Shown here: piece by piece, positions 27,058 through 34,504 of the stretch
Numbering within the stretch: position 1 is the first letter of the stretch
How the letters are laid out: each line of letters begins with the position of its first letter
Assembly (NCBI RefSeq): GCF_003217775.1
Contig: NZ_QJVJ01000017.1
Location: forward strand, 1 to 64,000
Direction: 5' to 3'
DNA from: Paenibacillus flagellatus
GTDB taxonomy: Bacteria; Bacillota; Bacilli; Paenibacillales; NBRC-103111
DNA: 64,000 nucleotides
Made by a program: the position numbers and the translations under genes
The notes under the pieces: generated by a model
The model's database searches: none
Told to the model about the DNA's origin: nothing
Seen by the model: the letters and a program-made list of their open reading frames with translations, nothing else

Positions 27058-27809
27058 CGCACCATCCAGCCGCCGTCGACGCACAAAATATGTCCGTTCA
27101 CGTAGTCCGACGCCTTCGAGGCGAGGAACACGGCCGCTCCCTGCAAATCTTCCGGCGTCCCCCACCGTCCTTGCGGGATGCGCTCCATAATTTGGCGGCT
27201 CCGGTTCTCGTCGGCGCGAAGCTGCGACGTATTGTCGGTTACCATATACCCCGGCGCGATGGCATTGACGTTGACGCCTTTGCTCGCCCATTCGTTGGCA
27301 AGCGCTTTCGTGATGCCCGCGACCGCATGCTTGCTGGCGGCGTAGCCCGGGACGTTGATGCCGCCTTGGAACGACAGCATCGACGCGATGTTGATGATTT
27401 TACCGCCGCCCTGCTTGATCATCTCGCGGCCGACGAGCTGGCAGAGGAAAAAGACGGAGTTCAAATTCAAGTCGAGCACGTCGTGCCAATCCGACGCCGC
27501 ATGGTCGGCCGCCGGTGTCCGGCGTATGATCCCCGCATTGTTGACCAGAATGTCGATCCGGCCGAACGCGTCCAGCGTCTGCCCGACGACGCCCGGCAGC
27601 GCCGCTTCGTCGCTCAGGTTGGCCGTCATCGCCAGCGTCTTCCGTCCGAGCCCCTCGACGGCTCGTACCGTTTCGTCGAGCGGACTGCGGTTCGTCACGA
27701 GCGCGACGTCGGCCCCCGCCTCGGCCAAGCCGATCGCGATGCCTTGTCCGAGCCCTCCGGCCGCTCCCGTCACGAGCGCCGTTTTCCCTTGCAAATCGAA
27801 TAATTTCAT
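27054..27809 (-). CDS. kduD: 2-dehydro-3-deoxy-D-gluconate 5-dehydrogenase
   Basis: A 251-residue short-chain dehydrogenase that reduces 2,5-diketo-3-deoxygluconate to KDG. The NAD-binding GAAGGLGQG is at about 15-23, NNAG near 90, and the catalytic triad is S143, Y156 and K160 (YAASK). Near-identical length to the KduD family and the neighbouring kdgK and eda fix the role in pectin or uronate catabolism. No kduI is present in this operon. The promoter with a palindromic operator lies directly upstream. Confidence 0.94.
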   Translation of the reverse strand: MKLFDLQGKTALVTGAAGGLGQGIAIGLAEAGADVALVTNRSPLDETVRAVEGLGRKTLAMTANLSDEAALPGVVGQTLDAFGRIDILVNNAGIIRRTPAADHAASDWHDVLDLNLNSVFFLCQLVGREMIKQGGGKIINIASMLSFQGGINVPGYAASKHAVAGITKALANEWASKGVNVNAIAPGYMVTDNTSQLRADENRSRQIMERIPQGRWGTPEDLQGAAVFLASKASDYVNGHILCVDGGWMVR

Positions 27810-27838
27810 CGTTTCACCTCTACCCCGGTTTTGCCCTC

Positions 27839-27867
27839 ATCTTATCAAATTTAAACGTTTAAATCAA
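27839..27867 (-). promoter_or_regulatory. SigA promoter of kduD-kdgK-eda
   Basis: On the minus strand TTGATT (27862-27867) and TAAGAT (27839-27844) with a 17-base spacer, about 30 bases from the kduD ATG. The spacer is almost entirely occupied by a palindrome. Confidence 0.8.
27849..27864. promoter_or_regulatory. palindromic operator, probably for a LacI-type KdgR repressor
   Basis: ATTTAAACGTTTAAAT is a perfect 16-bp palindrome with a central CG, the form typical of LacI-family operators, and it sits between the -35 and -10 boxes, where a bound repressor would block polymerase. The regulator gene is not in the window, so the name KdgR is an inference from the operon content. Confidence 0.75.
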
Positions 27868-27872
27868 TGCAC

Positions 27873-27903
27873 AAAAAGAAGGCGCTCCTCATAGCGGAGT
27901 GCC
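27873..27903 (-). terminator. terminator of the biotin operon
   Basis: On the minus strand GGCACTCC-GCTAT-GAGGAGCGCC forms a stem with one mismatch, followed by TTCTTTTTG. It lies about 110 bases past bioC and ends just before the kduD promoter. Confidence 0.7.
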
Positions 27904-28012
27904 CCCGTTACGCCTTTCTCTTGTCGTCGCGCTTCGCGGAGAAGCGTTTATGACGACAGCCTCTTTGGCCGGTCCATCGCGCACAACGAACAGCTGCACC
28001 GCGCTGCGAATA

Positions 28013-28906
28013 TCAGGAACGTTTCGTCCCATGCCGCTCCTCCTTATCGTCCCGATCGAACACGCCGTAGCCGATATGATAGTCGGCTTCGACGCCCGAT
28101 CCGTCCGGGGACGCGAACGACTCGGCGTAACACCGCTCCATCGCCTCGATCAGCCTGCGCCCGCCGACGCCGCGCGGTCCCGCCGCAATCGCGTTGCCGG
28201 CGCCGACCCGCTTCACCCGATGGAGAAACGTCCGGACGTCCGGATGCACCTCCGTCCGTATCCGTTCCTCCCAACGGAACGTGCCGGGCAAGCCCGCAAG
28301 CCAGGCCGTCCATTCGTCCTTGCCGGCGAACGTCTGGCCGTGCGGGGCGGGGCGAAGGCCGAGCAGCGCTTCCGCCCGCGCGAACGCGGCGTGCAGCTGG
28401 CGAAACGTATTCGGCCCGAACGTGGAAAAGGCGAGACGCCCCCCGCCCGGCCGCAGCAGCCGCGCGCAAGCTTGCGCCGTTCCCCCGGGGCTGTCCAGCC
28501 ATTGGAACGCGGCGTTCGAGACGACGAGATCGAAGACGGTACCTTCTCCCGCCTCCCTCAGCCGAGCCACCACCGCCTCCGCGTCCCCTTCGATATAAGA
28601 TACGCGTCCGGCCGCCCCCGGCTGCGCGGCGTCGAGCTTCCGCCGAGCCTCCTCGATCATCCGCCCCGACAGCTCGACGCAAACGATCCGGGCTTCCGGG
28701 AACGCGGCGGCCAGCATCGCGGTCAGCCGCCCGGTCCCGCTGCCGATTTCGAGGATCGTCCCGGTATGGCCCCTCCGCTGGGCCGGGTGATCCGAGACGA
28801 GCGCGGCCAGCCGTTCCGCCATCTCCAGCTGCACGTCCGCAAACGTCTCGTATTCGTGGGCGTGACGGTCGAAATGTTTTTTCACGAGCGATTTATCGAT
28901 TCCCAT
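28013..28906 (-). CDS. bioC: malonyl-ACP O-methyltransferase
   Basis: A 297-residue SAM-dependent methyltransferase. Motif I is ILEIGSGTGRL (51-61). BioC methylates malonyl-ACP so that the fatty-acid machinery can build the pimeloyl chain of biotin. The N-terminal KKHFDRHAHEY segment is characteristic of BioC. The start overlaps the end of the esterase gene by 14 bases. It is the last gene of the biotin operon. It is slightly longer than Gram-negative BioC (about 250), with an extended hydrophilic C terminus. Confidence 0.93.
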   Translation of the reverse strand: MGIDKSLVKKHFDRHAHEYETFADVQLEMAERLAALVSDHPAQRRGHTGTILEIGSGTGRLTAMLAAAFPEARIVCVELSGRMIEEARRKLDAAQPGAAGRVSYIEGDAEAVVARLREAGEGTVFDLVVSNAAFQWLDSPGGTAQACARLLRPGGGRLAFSTFGPNTFRQLHAAFARAEALLGLRPAPHGQTFAGKDEWTAWLAGLPGTFRWEERIRTEVHPDVRTFLHRVKRVGAGNAIAAGPRGVGGRRLIEAMERCYAESFASPDGSGVEADYHIGYGVFDRDDKEERHGTKRS

Positions 28907-29690
28907 GCAGCCACTCCCCCAGCTTCCCGGCGAACGCCTCGGGGCGAGTCCGGAACGGCATATGGCCCGCGCCCGCGAAAACGATCTTCGCGTCGTCGGG
29001 GACGTCCGATAAGGCGCCGAGCGGACAGATCGGATCGTCCGAGCCGTGCAGCCACACGACCGGCGGTCGGCCGTTCCGGCTTGCCCTGTACCGTTCCCAC
29101 CGCTCCGTCAAATCGGCTTCGAGCAAATAGCCGAGCCCCGCGTCCAGCCCTTCGGCCGAAAAATCGGTGTCGTCCAGGGAAACCGGCATGCCGCCTTCGA
29201 CCGCGGTCCGAACCGCCGCTTGCCGTTCCGCCCGCTCGTCCTCCGACAGCATCGCCTCGGCGAACGCGCGAAGCGTCTCCTCCGGCTTCTTCCGCAGCTG
29301 CGCGCGCATGCGGCGGACGATGCGGGCCGGCCAGGCGCGCGTCCGGTCGTCTCCGACGAAGCGGAGCGTGGCGCCGACCGCGGCGACGGACAAGTCGGAG
29401 GCGGGGCCGCCGCCGGTACAGCCGTCCGCCCGCTCCCGCTCTGACGCGAACGCCATCGCCGCTTCCAGCGCCAGCATCCCGCCCATCGACCAGCCGACGA
29501 GCGCGAGCGGCCCCGCCGTCGCCTCCTTCCGGATCGTCCGACGCAGCCGTTCCCGCATGCTCTCGACCGACGAACAGCCCTCGTACGTAAAAAGCCGATG
29601 GCGGAAGCCCGGCAGCTGCCGCACCGTCTCGTCCCACACGCGGGGCGAGGCGCCCCAGCCGTGCACCCAGACGATCGTCGACGCTCTCAC
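28893..29690 (-). CDS. alpha/beta hydrolase, probable pimeloyl-ACP methyl ester esterase (BioH-like)
   Basis: A 265-residue alpha/beta hydrolase. The nucleophile is S68 in GWSMGG, with the oxyanion WVHGWGAS segment near residue 8, the acid in HGSDDP and the His in AGHMPF near the C terminus. Encoded between bioF and bioC, it should release the methyl ester made by BioC. Identity to classical BioH cannot be judged; it may be one of the several non-orthologous esterases (BioH, BioG, BioK, BioV and others) used for this step. The start is a GTG that overlaps the bioF stop (GTGA). Confidence 0.82.
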   Translation of the reverse strand: MRASTIVWVHGWGASPRVWDETVRQLPGFRHRLFTYEGCSSVESMRERLRRTIRKEATAGPLALVGWSMGGMLALEAAMAFASERERADGCTGGGPASDLSVAAVGATLRFVGDDRTRAWPARIVRRMRAQLRKKPEETLRAFAEAMLSEDERAERQAAVRTAVEGGMPVSLDDTDFSAEGLDAGLGYLLEADLTERWERYRASRNGRPPVVWLHGSDDPICPLGALSDVPDDAKIVFAGAGHMPFRTRPEAFAGKLGEWLHGNR

Positions 29691-30925
29691 GCGCCGATCA
29701 CCCCCAGCTCGACGCCGATGCGCCGAATGACGGCGACCGCCTCGCGCAGGTCGTCCTCGCGGTGCGTCGCCATCGGCGTCAGCCGGATGCGCGCCGTCCC
29801 TTCCGGCACGGTGGGCGGGCGGATCGGCACGGCGGCGATCCCTTCCTCCTGCAGCCGGCGGCCGAACGCGAGCGTCTTGTCGCTGGCGCCGACGATCACC
29901 GGGACGATGTGACACTCGCTCTCGCCGGTGTCGAACCCGGCCTCGCGCAGCTCCGAACGCAGCTGCGCCGCCGTGCGGAGCAGCCGTTCCCGGCGCCATC
30001 CTTCCGCGACGGCCGTGCTCCATTGGTCGCGGATCGCATGGACGACCATCGGCGGCGGCGCCGTCGTATAGATCAGGCTTCGCGCCTTGTTGACCAAATA
30101 GTCGACCAGCACCGCATCGCCCGCCGCATAGCCGCCGCAGCAGCCGTACGCTTTGCTGAACGTGCCCATATGGACGTCGATCCGATCGGTCAGCCCGCAC
30201 GCGCGGGCGAGCCCTTCGCCGCGATCGCCGAATACGCCGCCGCTGTGCGCTTCGTCGACCATGAGCATCGCGCCGTACCGCTCCTTCAGCTCGACGAGCG
30301 CGGCCAGCGGCGCGAGGCTGCCGTCCATGCTGAAGACGGCGTCGGTGACGATCAGCTTGCGCTTCGACGGGTCGGCCTTGCGCAGCAGCGCCTCCAAATG
30401 ATCCATGTCGCGATGCCGGTAGCGGACGAGCTCGGCGCGGCTCAGCACCGCCCCGTCGACGATGCTGGCGTGATTGAGCCGGTCGCTGAAGACGATATCG
30501 TTGCGGCCGACGAGGGCGCTGACGATGCCGACGTTGGCCATGTAGCCGCTGCCGAAGACGAGGCACGCTTCGGTGCCCTTGAATGCGGCGAAATCGCGCT
30601 CGAGCCGGCCGACTGCGGGGTCACCCCCGACGACGAGCCGGGAAGCGGTCGAGCCGGTCCGGATCGTCCTCTCCGGTTCGGCGTCGCCGCCGCCCTCTTT
30701 TCTCCAGCGGTCCAAAACCGTCTCGTCCAGCCGATGGTCCAGCCCCAAATAATGGTTCGACGCAAGGTTGAGCATCCGGCGGCCGTCCCGAACGATCCAG
30801 CCTTCGCCGTCCGCCGGGGACGATTCCGTCAACGTACGATGCAGCCCCTCCCGCTTCAAGCGGTCCAGCTCGTCGATCATCCACGCCCACTTCGTCGTAC
30901 GTCCCTCCGCGCGGGTCTCGCTCAT
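29687..30925 (-). CDS. bioF: 8-amino-7-oxononanoate synthase
   Basis: A 412-residue PLP enzyme that condenses pimeloyl-ACP with alanine. The catalytic lysine is K258 in GTFSKAYG, with DEAHSGGVFG as the cofactor Asp region and SNHYLGL near residue 56. The ATG overlaps the bioB stop (ATGA), so they are translationally coupled. It is about 20 residues longer than E. coli BioF at the N terminus. Homologous 2-amino-3-ketobutyrate ligase (Kbl) is excluded by operon context. Confidence 0.95.
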   Translation of the reverse strand: MSETRAEGRTTKWAWMIDELDRLKREGLHRTLTESSPADGEGWIVRDGRRMLNLASNHYLGLDHRLDETVLDRWRKEGGGDAEPERTIRTGSTASRLVVGGDPAVGRLERDFAAFKGTEACLVFGSGYMANVGIVSALVGRNDIVFSDRLNHASIVDGAVLSRAELVRYRHRDMDHLEALLRKADPSKRKLIVTDAVFSMDGSLAPLAALVELKERYGAMLMVDEAHSGGVFGDRGEGLARACGLTDRIDVHMGTFSKAYGCCGGYAAGDAVLVDYLVNKARSLIYTTAPPPMVVHAIRDQWSTAVAEGWRRERLLRTAAQLRSELREAGFDTGESECHIVPVIVGASDKTLAFGRRLQEEGIAAVPIRPPTVPEGTARIRLTPMATHREDDLREAVAVIRRIGVELGVIGA

Positions 30926-31914
30926 AGCGCGCACAGCTCGATTTCGAAGCCCAAATCCTCGATCATCCGGTGATCGGCCGACGCTTCCTGGCCTTCGGTC
31001 GTCAAGTAATCGCCGACGAATATCGAATTGGCGGCATACAAGCCAAGCGGCTGCAGCGAACCCAGATTCACCTCGCGCCCTCCCGATACGCGGATCTCCT
31101 TCGTCGGGCAGACGAACCGGAACAGCGCCAGCACCTTCAAGCATTTGCGCGGGTTCAGCTCCCGCTTGCCTTCCAGCGGCGTCCCGGGAATCGGGTTGAG
31201 GAAGTTGACCGGAATCGAGTCCGCATCCAGCTCCCGAAGCGCATGAGCGATCTCGACGATTTGTACGTCCGTCTCGCCCATCCCGACGATGCAGCCCGAG
31301 CACGGCGACATGCCCGCCGCTTTTACCTTCTCTACCGTATCGACCCGGTCGTCGTACGTATGCGTCGACGTGATGGCGGCGAAATGGCCGGCGCTCGTAT
31401 TCAAGTTATGGTTGTACCGGTCCACCCCCGCCTCCTTCAGCCGGCCCGCCTGCTCGTCCGACAATATGCCGAGGCAGGCGCATATTTTCATCGGCATCGT
31501 CGCCTTGATTTCCTTCACCGCCTCGACGACTTGATCCAGCTCCTTGCCGGTCGGCCCCCGTCCGCTCGCCACGATGCAGTACGTACCGACCTTCAGCTCC
31601 ATCGCCTTGCGGGCGCCGTCCACGAGGACGTCCTTCTCCAGCAGCGGATATTTCGAGATCGGCGCCTTCGACACGATCGATTGGGAGCAGTATCCGCAAT
31701 CTTCCGGACATAGGCCGCTTTTGGCATTGATGATCAAGTTCAGCTTCACTTTTTTGCCGAAATACGTTTTCCGGACCCGAAAAGCCGCCTGCAGCATCGG
31801 CAGCAGCTCGTCATCGTCCGCCTCGAGCACCTCGAGGCCTTCCTCGACGGTCAGTCGTTCGCCCCGCAGCGCTTTCTCCGCAAACCCGTCCCATTTCGAA
31901 CGCCATTCGCTCAT
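30922..31914 (-). CDS. bioB: biotin synthase
   Basis: A 330-residue radical SAM enzyme that inserts sulfur into dethiobiotin. The 4Fe-4S cluster cysteines are C69, C73 and C76 (CPEDCGYC) and the family motifs YNHNLNTS and NFLNPIPGTPL are present. It starts three bases after the bioD stop and overlaps bioF at its 3' end. Length and motif order are standard. Confidence 0.98.
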   Translation of the reverse strand: MSEWRSKWDGFAEKALRGERLTVEEGLEVLEADDDELLPMLQAAFRVRKTYFGKKVKLNLIINAKSGLCPEDCGYCSQSIVSKAPISKYPLLEKDVLVDGARKAMELKVGTYCIVASGRGPTGKELDQVVEAVKEIKATMPMKICACLGILSDEQAGRLKEAGVDRYNHNLNTSAGHFAAITSTHTYDDRVDTVEKVKAAGMSPCSGCIVGMGETDVQIVEIAHALRELDADSIPVNFLNPIPGTPLEGKRELNPRKCLKVLALFRFVCPTKEIRVSGGREVNLGSLQPLGLYAANSIFVGDYLTTEGQEASADHRMIEDLGFEIELCAL

Positions 31915-31917
31915 CCG

Positions 31918-32688
31918 TTACTCCTCCACCCTTATTCCGCATAATGTATCGCTTTGCACTTCCCCCAGCACGACCGACCAGTCCAGCCCGTCCCGGACCG
32001 CCTCCGTCCATTCCCGCGAAAAAACGCCGTCCTTCCGCTCGACTCGAGGCAGAGTGCCCGCGATGGCGACTTCGCCGAAAACGCGGATCATCTCGGCGTT
32101 CTCCTCGACCGCACGGCGGTCCGAGCCGTCGGCCGCGCAGCCGTTCAGCACGACGCCGGCGACGGGGATGCCGAGCTGCCGCGCCAGCGCCACTGTCAGC
32201 AGCGTATGGTTGACCGTTCCCAGCCCGGGCCGCGCAACGATCAGAAGCGGCAGGCCGAGATCGGCGGCCAGATGGGCGACCAGCTTCGTCTCCGTCAACG
32301 GAACGGCCAACCCGCCCGCTCCTTCGGCAAGCAGGAAGTCGCCACCGCTCATCCGCCGTTTCCCTTCGGCGACGAGCTCCGCGTAATCGACCGGCCGGCC
32401 GATTCGCCGGGCGGCCATCCAAGGCGCCAGCGGATCGGGGTACGTGAACGTCGCGATGCTGCCCGCAGGCTGCTCGAGCCGCCCTTCCGCCCGAAGCCGA
32501 AAGCTGTCCGCTCCCGCGTCGTCCGGCGATGCGGCACCGGTTTGCACCGGCTTCCAGACGCGGACGTCCCCGACCGGAAACGCCCCCGCCGCGACCATGC
32601 TCCGGATCGCGGCCGCCATTCCCGCCGTTACGCACGTTTTGCCGACCTCCGTATCCGTCCCGGTTACGAATATGCCTCGTCGGTTCAT
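31918..32688 (-). CDS. bioD: dethiobiotin synthetase
   Basis: A 256-residue ATP-dependent carboxylase-like enzyme that closes the ureido ring of dethiobiotin. The Walker A variant GTDTEVGKT is at 10-18 and VWKPVQTG follows. The ATG at 32688 has GAGGAGG ten bases upstream; the longer open frame would start before the promoter. It is the first gene of the operon bioD-bioB-bioF-bioH-like-bioC. The BirA box and promoter lie just upstream. Confidence 0.96.
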   Translation of the reverse strand: MNRRGIFVTGTDTEVGKTCVTAGMAAAIRSMVAAGAFPVGDVRVWKPVQTGAASPDDAGADSFRLRAEGRLEQPAGSIATFTYPDPLAPWMAARRIGRPVDYAELVAEGKRRMSGGDFLLAEGAGGLAVPLTETKLVAHLAADLGLPLLIVARPGLGTVNHTLLTVALARQLGIPVAGVVLNGCAADGSDRRAVEENAEMIRVFGEVAIAGTLPRVERKDGVFSREWTEAVRDGLDWSVVLGEVQSDTLCGIRVEE

Positions 32689-32735
32689 CGCTTTCGCCTC
32701 CTCTCGGTTGTCGTCGCCACTCCATCTCGCCGACG

Positions 32736-32773
32736 AATTGTTAACCTCTTTCCATCCTACTAGGTTGACAATT
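32736..32773. promoter_or_regulatory. BirA operator (biotin repressor box)
   Basis: An inverted repeat AATTGTTAACCT - 14 bases - AGGTTGACAATT, with one mismatch between the 12-base arms. This matches the Firmicute BirA box (TTGTTAACC-n-GGTTAACAA). It lies at the transcription start of the biotin operon, where biotinyl-AMP-loaded BirA would repress. Confidence 0.92.
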
Positions 32774-32785
32774 AAACTAGAACCG

Positions 32786-32814
32786 ATTGTACACGATTTC
32801 CCCGAATGCGGCAA
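32786..32814 (-). promoter_or_regulatory. SigA promoter of the biotin operon
   Basis: On the minus strand TTGCCG (32809-32814) and TACAAT (32786-32791) with a 17-base spacer, directly upstream of the BirA box. Confidence 0.75.
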
Positions 32815-32966
32815 CGCCCAAATTCCGCTCCGACCGCAAGTGGATTTCGCCAAGTCGATGGCGTACAATATTCCGTAAGCGGCCCGCAAACGGCCGCAAC
32901 GGCTAACCTGTACCGCCTTTCCGGCCCGCCGGCCGAAAGGCCGTTTCCCAGCGAGGAGGACCGTCC

Positions 32967-33638
32967 ATGTCCGAATGGTCATTGCCGCAGCAATACATGC
33001 TGCTCGCCGTCGATCGCGCCGCGCACAAGCACCGCACGCCGCTCAAGCAAACGATGCAAACGTACGTCTGCGGGGCCGGCATCGTCGCGCTTCTGCTGGA
33101 CGGCCGTCTCCGGATCGCCGGCGACGGCAAGCTGGAGGTAGCCGATGCCGCGCCTACCGGAACCGAGGCCGGCGATTTGCTGCTGGCGCACTTGGCATCC
33201 GCCAAAAAACCGAAAACGATGCGCAAATGGATGCAGGACATCTACTCCATCGGCCGCTTTCGCTCCGCCTACTTCGCCGCCGAAGCGAAGCCGCTGCTCG
33301 GCGACGGGTGGCTGCGCGAGGAGAAGCGCAAGGTGCTGTTCGTCTTTCCCGCCGTCCGATACGTCCCGCATAACGGCGCCGTCGGCCGGATCGTAAGGCG
33401 CATTCGCTCCGGGATGCTGCAGCCGGGGACCGTGGACGACACGACCGCCCTGCTCGTCATGCTGCTCGAAGCGTCGAAGCTCGCCAAGCCGTACTTCTCC
33501 GCATCGGAGCAGGATCAGCTTCGCAACAAGCTGAAGGCGCTTCAGGAGCAGCAAGGCGAACGATGGGCGACGATCCGGCATATTCGCCGGGCGATCGACG
33601 ACATGAATGCCGTCATCGTCACGACGACGGTAACTTAA
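32967..33638 (+). CDS. GOLPH3/VPS74 (GPP34) family protein
   Basis: A 223-residue soluble protein. The N-terminal LPQQYMLLAVD segment, the following helix bundle with VALLLDGRLRI, and the later DDTTALLVMLL helix fit the GPP34 fold, which in eukaryotes binds phosphoinositides and glycosyltransferases in the Golgi. The bacterial role is unknown. The ATG follows GAGGAGGACCG. It is a single-gene unit transcribed away from the biotin operon. The family assignment is from motif recognition only, so moderate confidence. Confidence 0.72.
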   Translation: MSEWSLPQQYMLLAVDRAAHKHRTPLKQTMQTYVCGAGIVALLLDGRLRIAGDGKLEVADAAPTGTEAGDLLLAHLASAKKPKTMRKWMQDIYSIGRFRSAYFAAEAKPLLGDGWLREEKRKVLFVFPAVRYVPHNGAVGRIVRRIRSGMLQPGTVDDTTALLVMLLEASKLAKPYFSASEQDQLRNKLKALQEQQGERWATIRHIRRAIDDMNAVIVTTTVT

Positions 33639-33660
33639 GCCCGCCCGGCTCCCGCTAAAC

Positions 33661-33693
33661 AAAAAAAACGCCTCCGTACGAGTAACGGAGGCG
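33661..33693 (-). terminator. terminator of the nitroreductase gene
   Basis: On the minus strand CGCCTCCGT and ACGGAGGCG form a perfect 9-bp stem with a 7-base loop, followed by eight T. The palindromic stem might also slow plus-strand transcription, but no T run exists on that side. Confidence 0.88.
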
Positions 33694-33710
33694 GTCACTA
33701 CCGCAAAACA

Positions 33711-34298
33711 TTATGGCGTATCGACGATTGTCAGCCGTTCGGACGCCGGAATGCGCGGCTGCGCCGGGGGCACCTTGGCCGGGTAGCCCATGTGCAGGCT
33801 CGCGACGGCCCGTTCCCCGAGACCGATGCCGAGCGTATCGCGAAATTCCGTTTGCGTCAGCAGCGGGTAGCTTTCCCAGACGAGCCCGATGCCCTGCTCC
33901 CAAGCGAGCAGGCTGAAATTTTGAATGAGACAGCTGACGGCCGCATAGTCCTCCTCCCGCACCGCCATATTCGGGTTCTCCGACATGACGACGACGAGGA
34001 TGAGCGGGACGTTCATGAACCGGTCGTAAAACGTTTGCCCGAGCTCGGCTCGCTTCGCCGGGTCGCTTTCCCGCTTCTCCGCGTTCCGTCGCGCAATGTC
34101 GGCGATGCGCCGCCGGCCTTCCCCCCGCACGAGCACGAACCGCCACGGCTGCGTCAGACGATGGTTCGGCGCCCATACCGACGTGTCGAGCAGCTCTTCG
34201 ACCAGACCGACGTCCACCTCGCGGCTCTCGAATTGGTGGACCGATCTTCGTTCTTTCATCAAACGGGCGAGCCCGGTTTCCGTCTGCGCTATCGTCAT
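33711..34298 (-). CDS. nitroreductase-family FMN oxidoreductase
   Basis: A 195-residue flavoprotein of the nitroreductase superfamily. Family landmarks are ERRSVHQFE near residue 16 (FMN phosphate contacts), VWAPNHRLTQPWRFV near 40-54 and the GIGLVWES segment. The natural substrate is unknown. The ATG follows GGAGGAAAA. A near-perfect Fur box sits 26-46 bases upstream of the start, so it is probably induced by iron limitation; a role in iron mobilisation or flavin/ferric reduction is inferred. Confidence 0.9.
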   Translation of the reverse strand: MTIAQTETGLARLMKERRSVHQFESREVDVGLVEELLDTSVWAPNHRLTQPWRFVLVRGEGRRRIADIARRNAEKRESDPAKRAELGQTFYDRFMNVPLILVVVMSENPNMAVREEDYAAVSCLIQNFSLLAWEQGIGLVWESYPLLTQTEFRDTLGIGLGERAVASLHMGYPAKVPPAQPRIPASERLTIVDTP

Positions 34299-34323
34299 CG
34301 AATTTTCCTCCTGCCCCTCATTG

Positions 34324-34344
34324 TGATAATGAGACTCATTATCA
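34324..34344. promoter_or_regulatory. Fur box
   Basis: TGATAATGAG-A-CTCATTATCA is a perfect 10-1-10 inverted repeat containing the Firmicute 7-1-7 Fur core TGATAAT...ATTATCA. It lies directly upstream of the nitroreductase start, in the promoter region. Confidence 0.88.
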
Positions 34345-34425
34345 TTTATAAGTGACAGTGTACCACACCATCCCGCCCCGACGATATGGAATTTTCTTCA
34401 CCGGACATGGACTTTCGGGTACGGC

Positions 34426-34462
34426 AAAAAAACGGGCCGGCCGACTGCCGCCGACCGCCCGT
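34426..34462 (-). terminator. terminator of the inositol monophosphatase gene
   Basis: On the minus strand ACGGGC...GCCCGT with an inner GTCGGC/GTCGGCCG part, followed by seven T, about 45 bases past the stop. Confidence 0.75.
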
Positions 34463-34504
34463 TCGGGTTGGGACTACCGATTTCTTGTCCGAATCGGGAA
34501 CACG

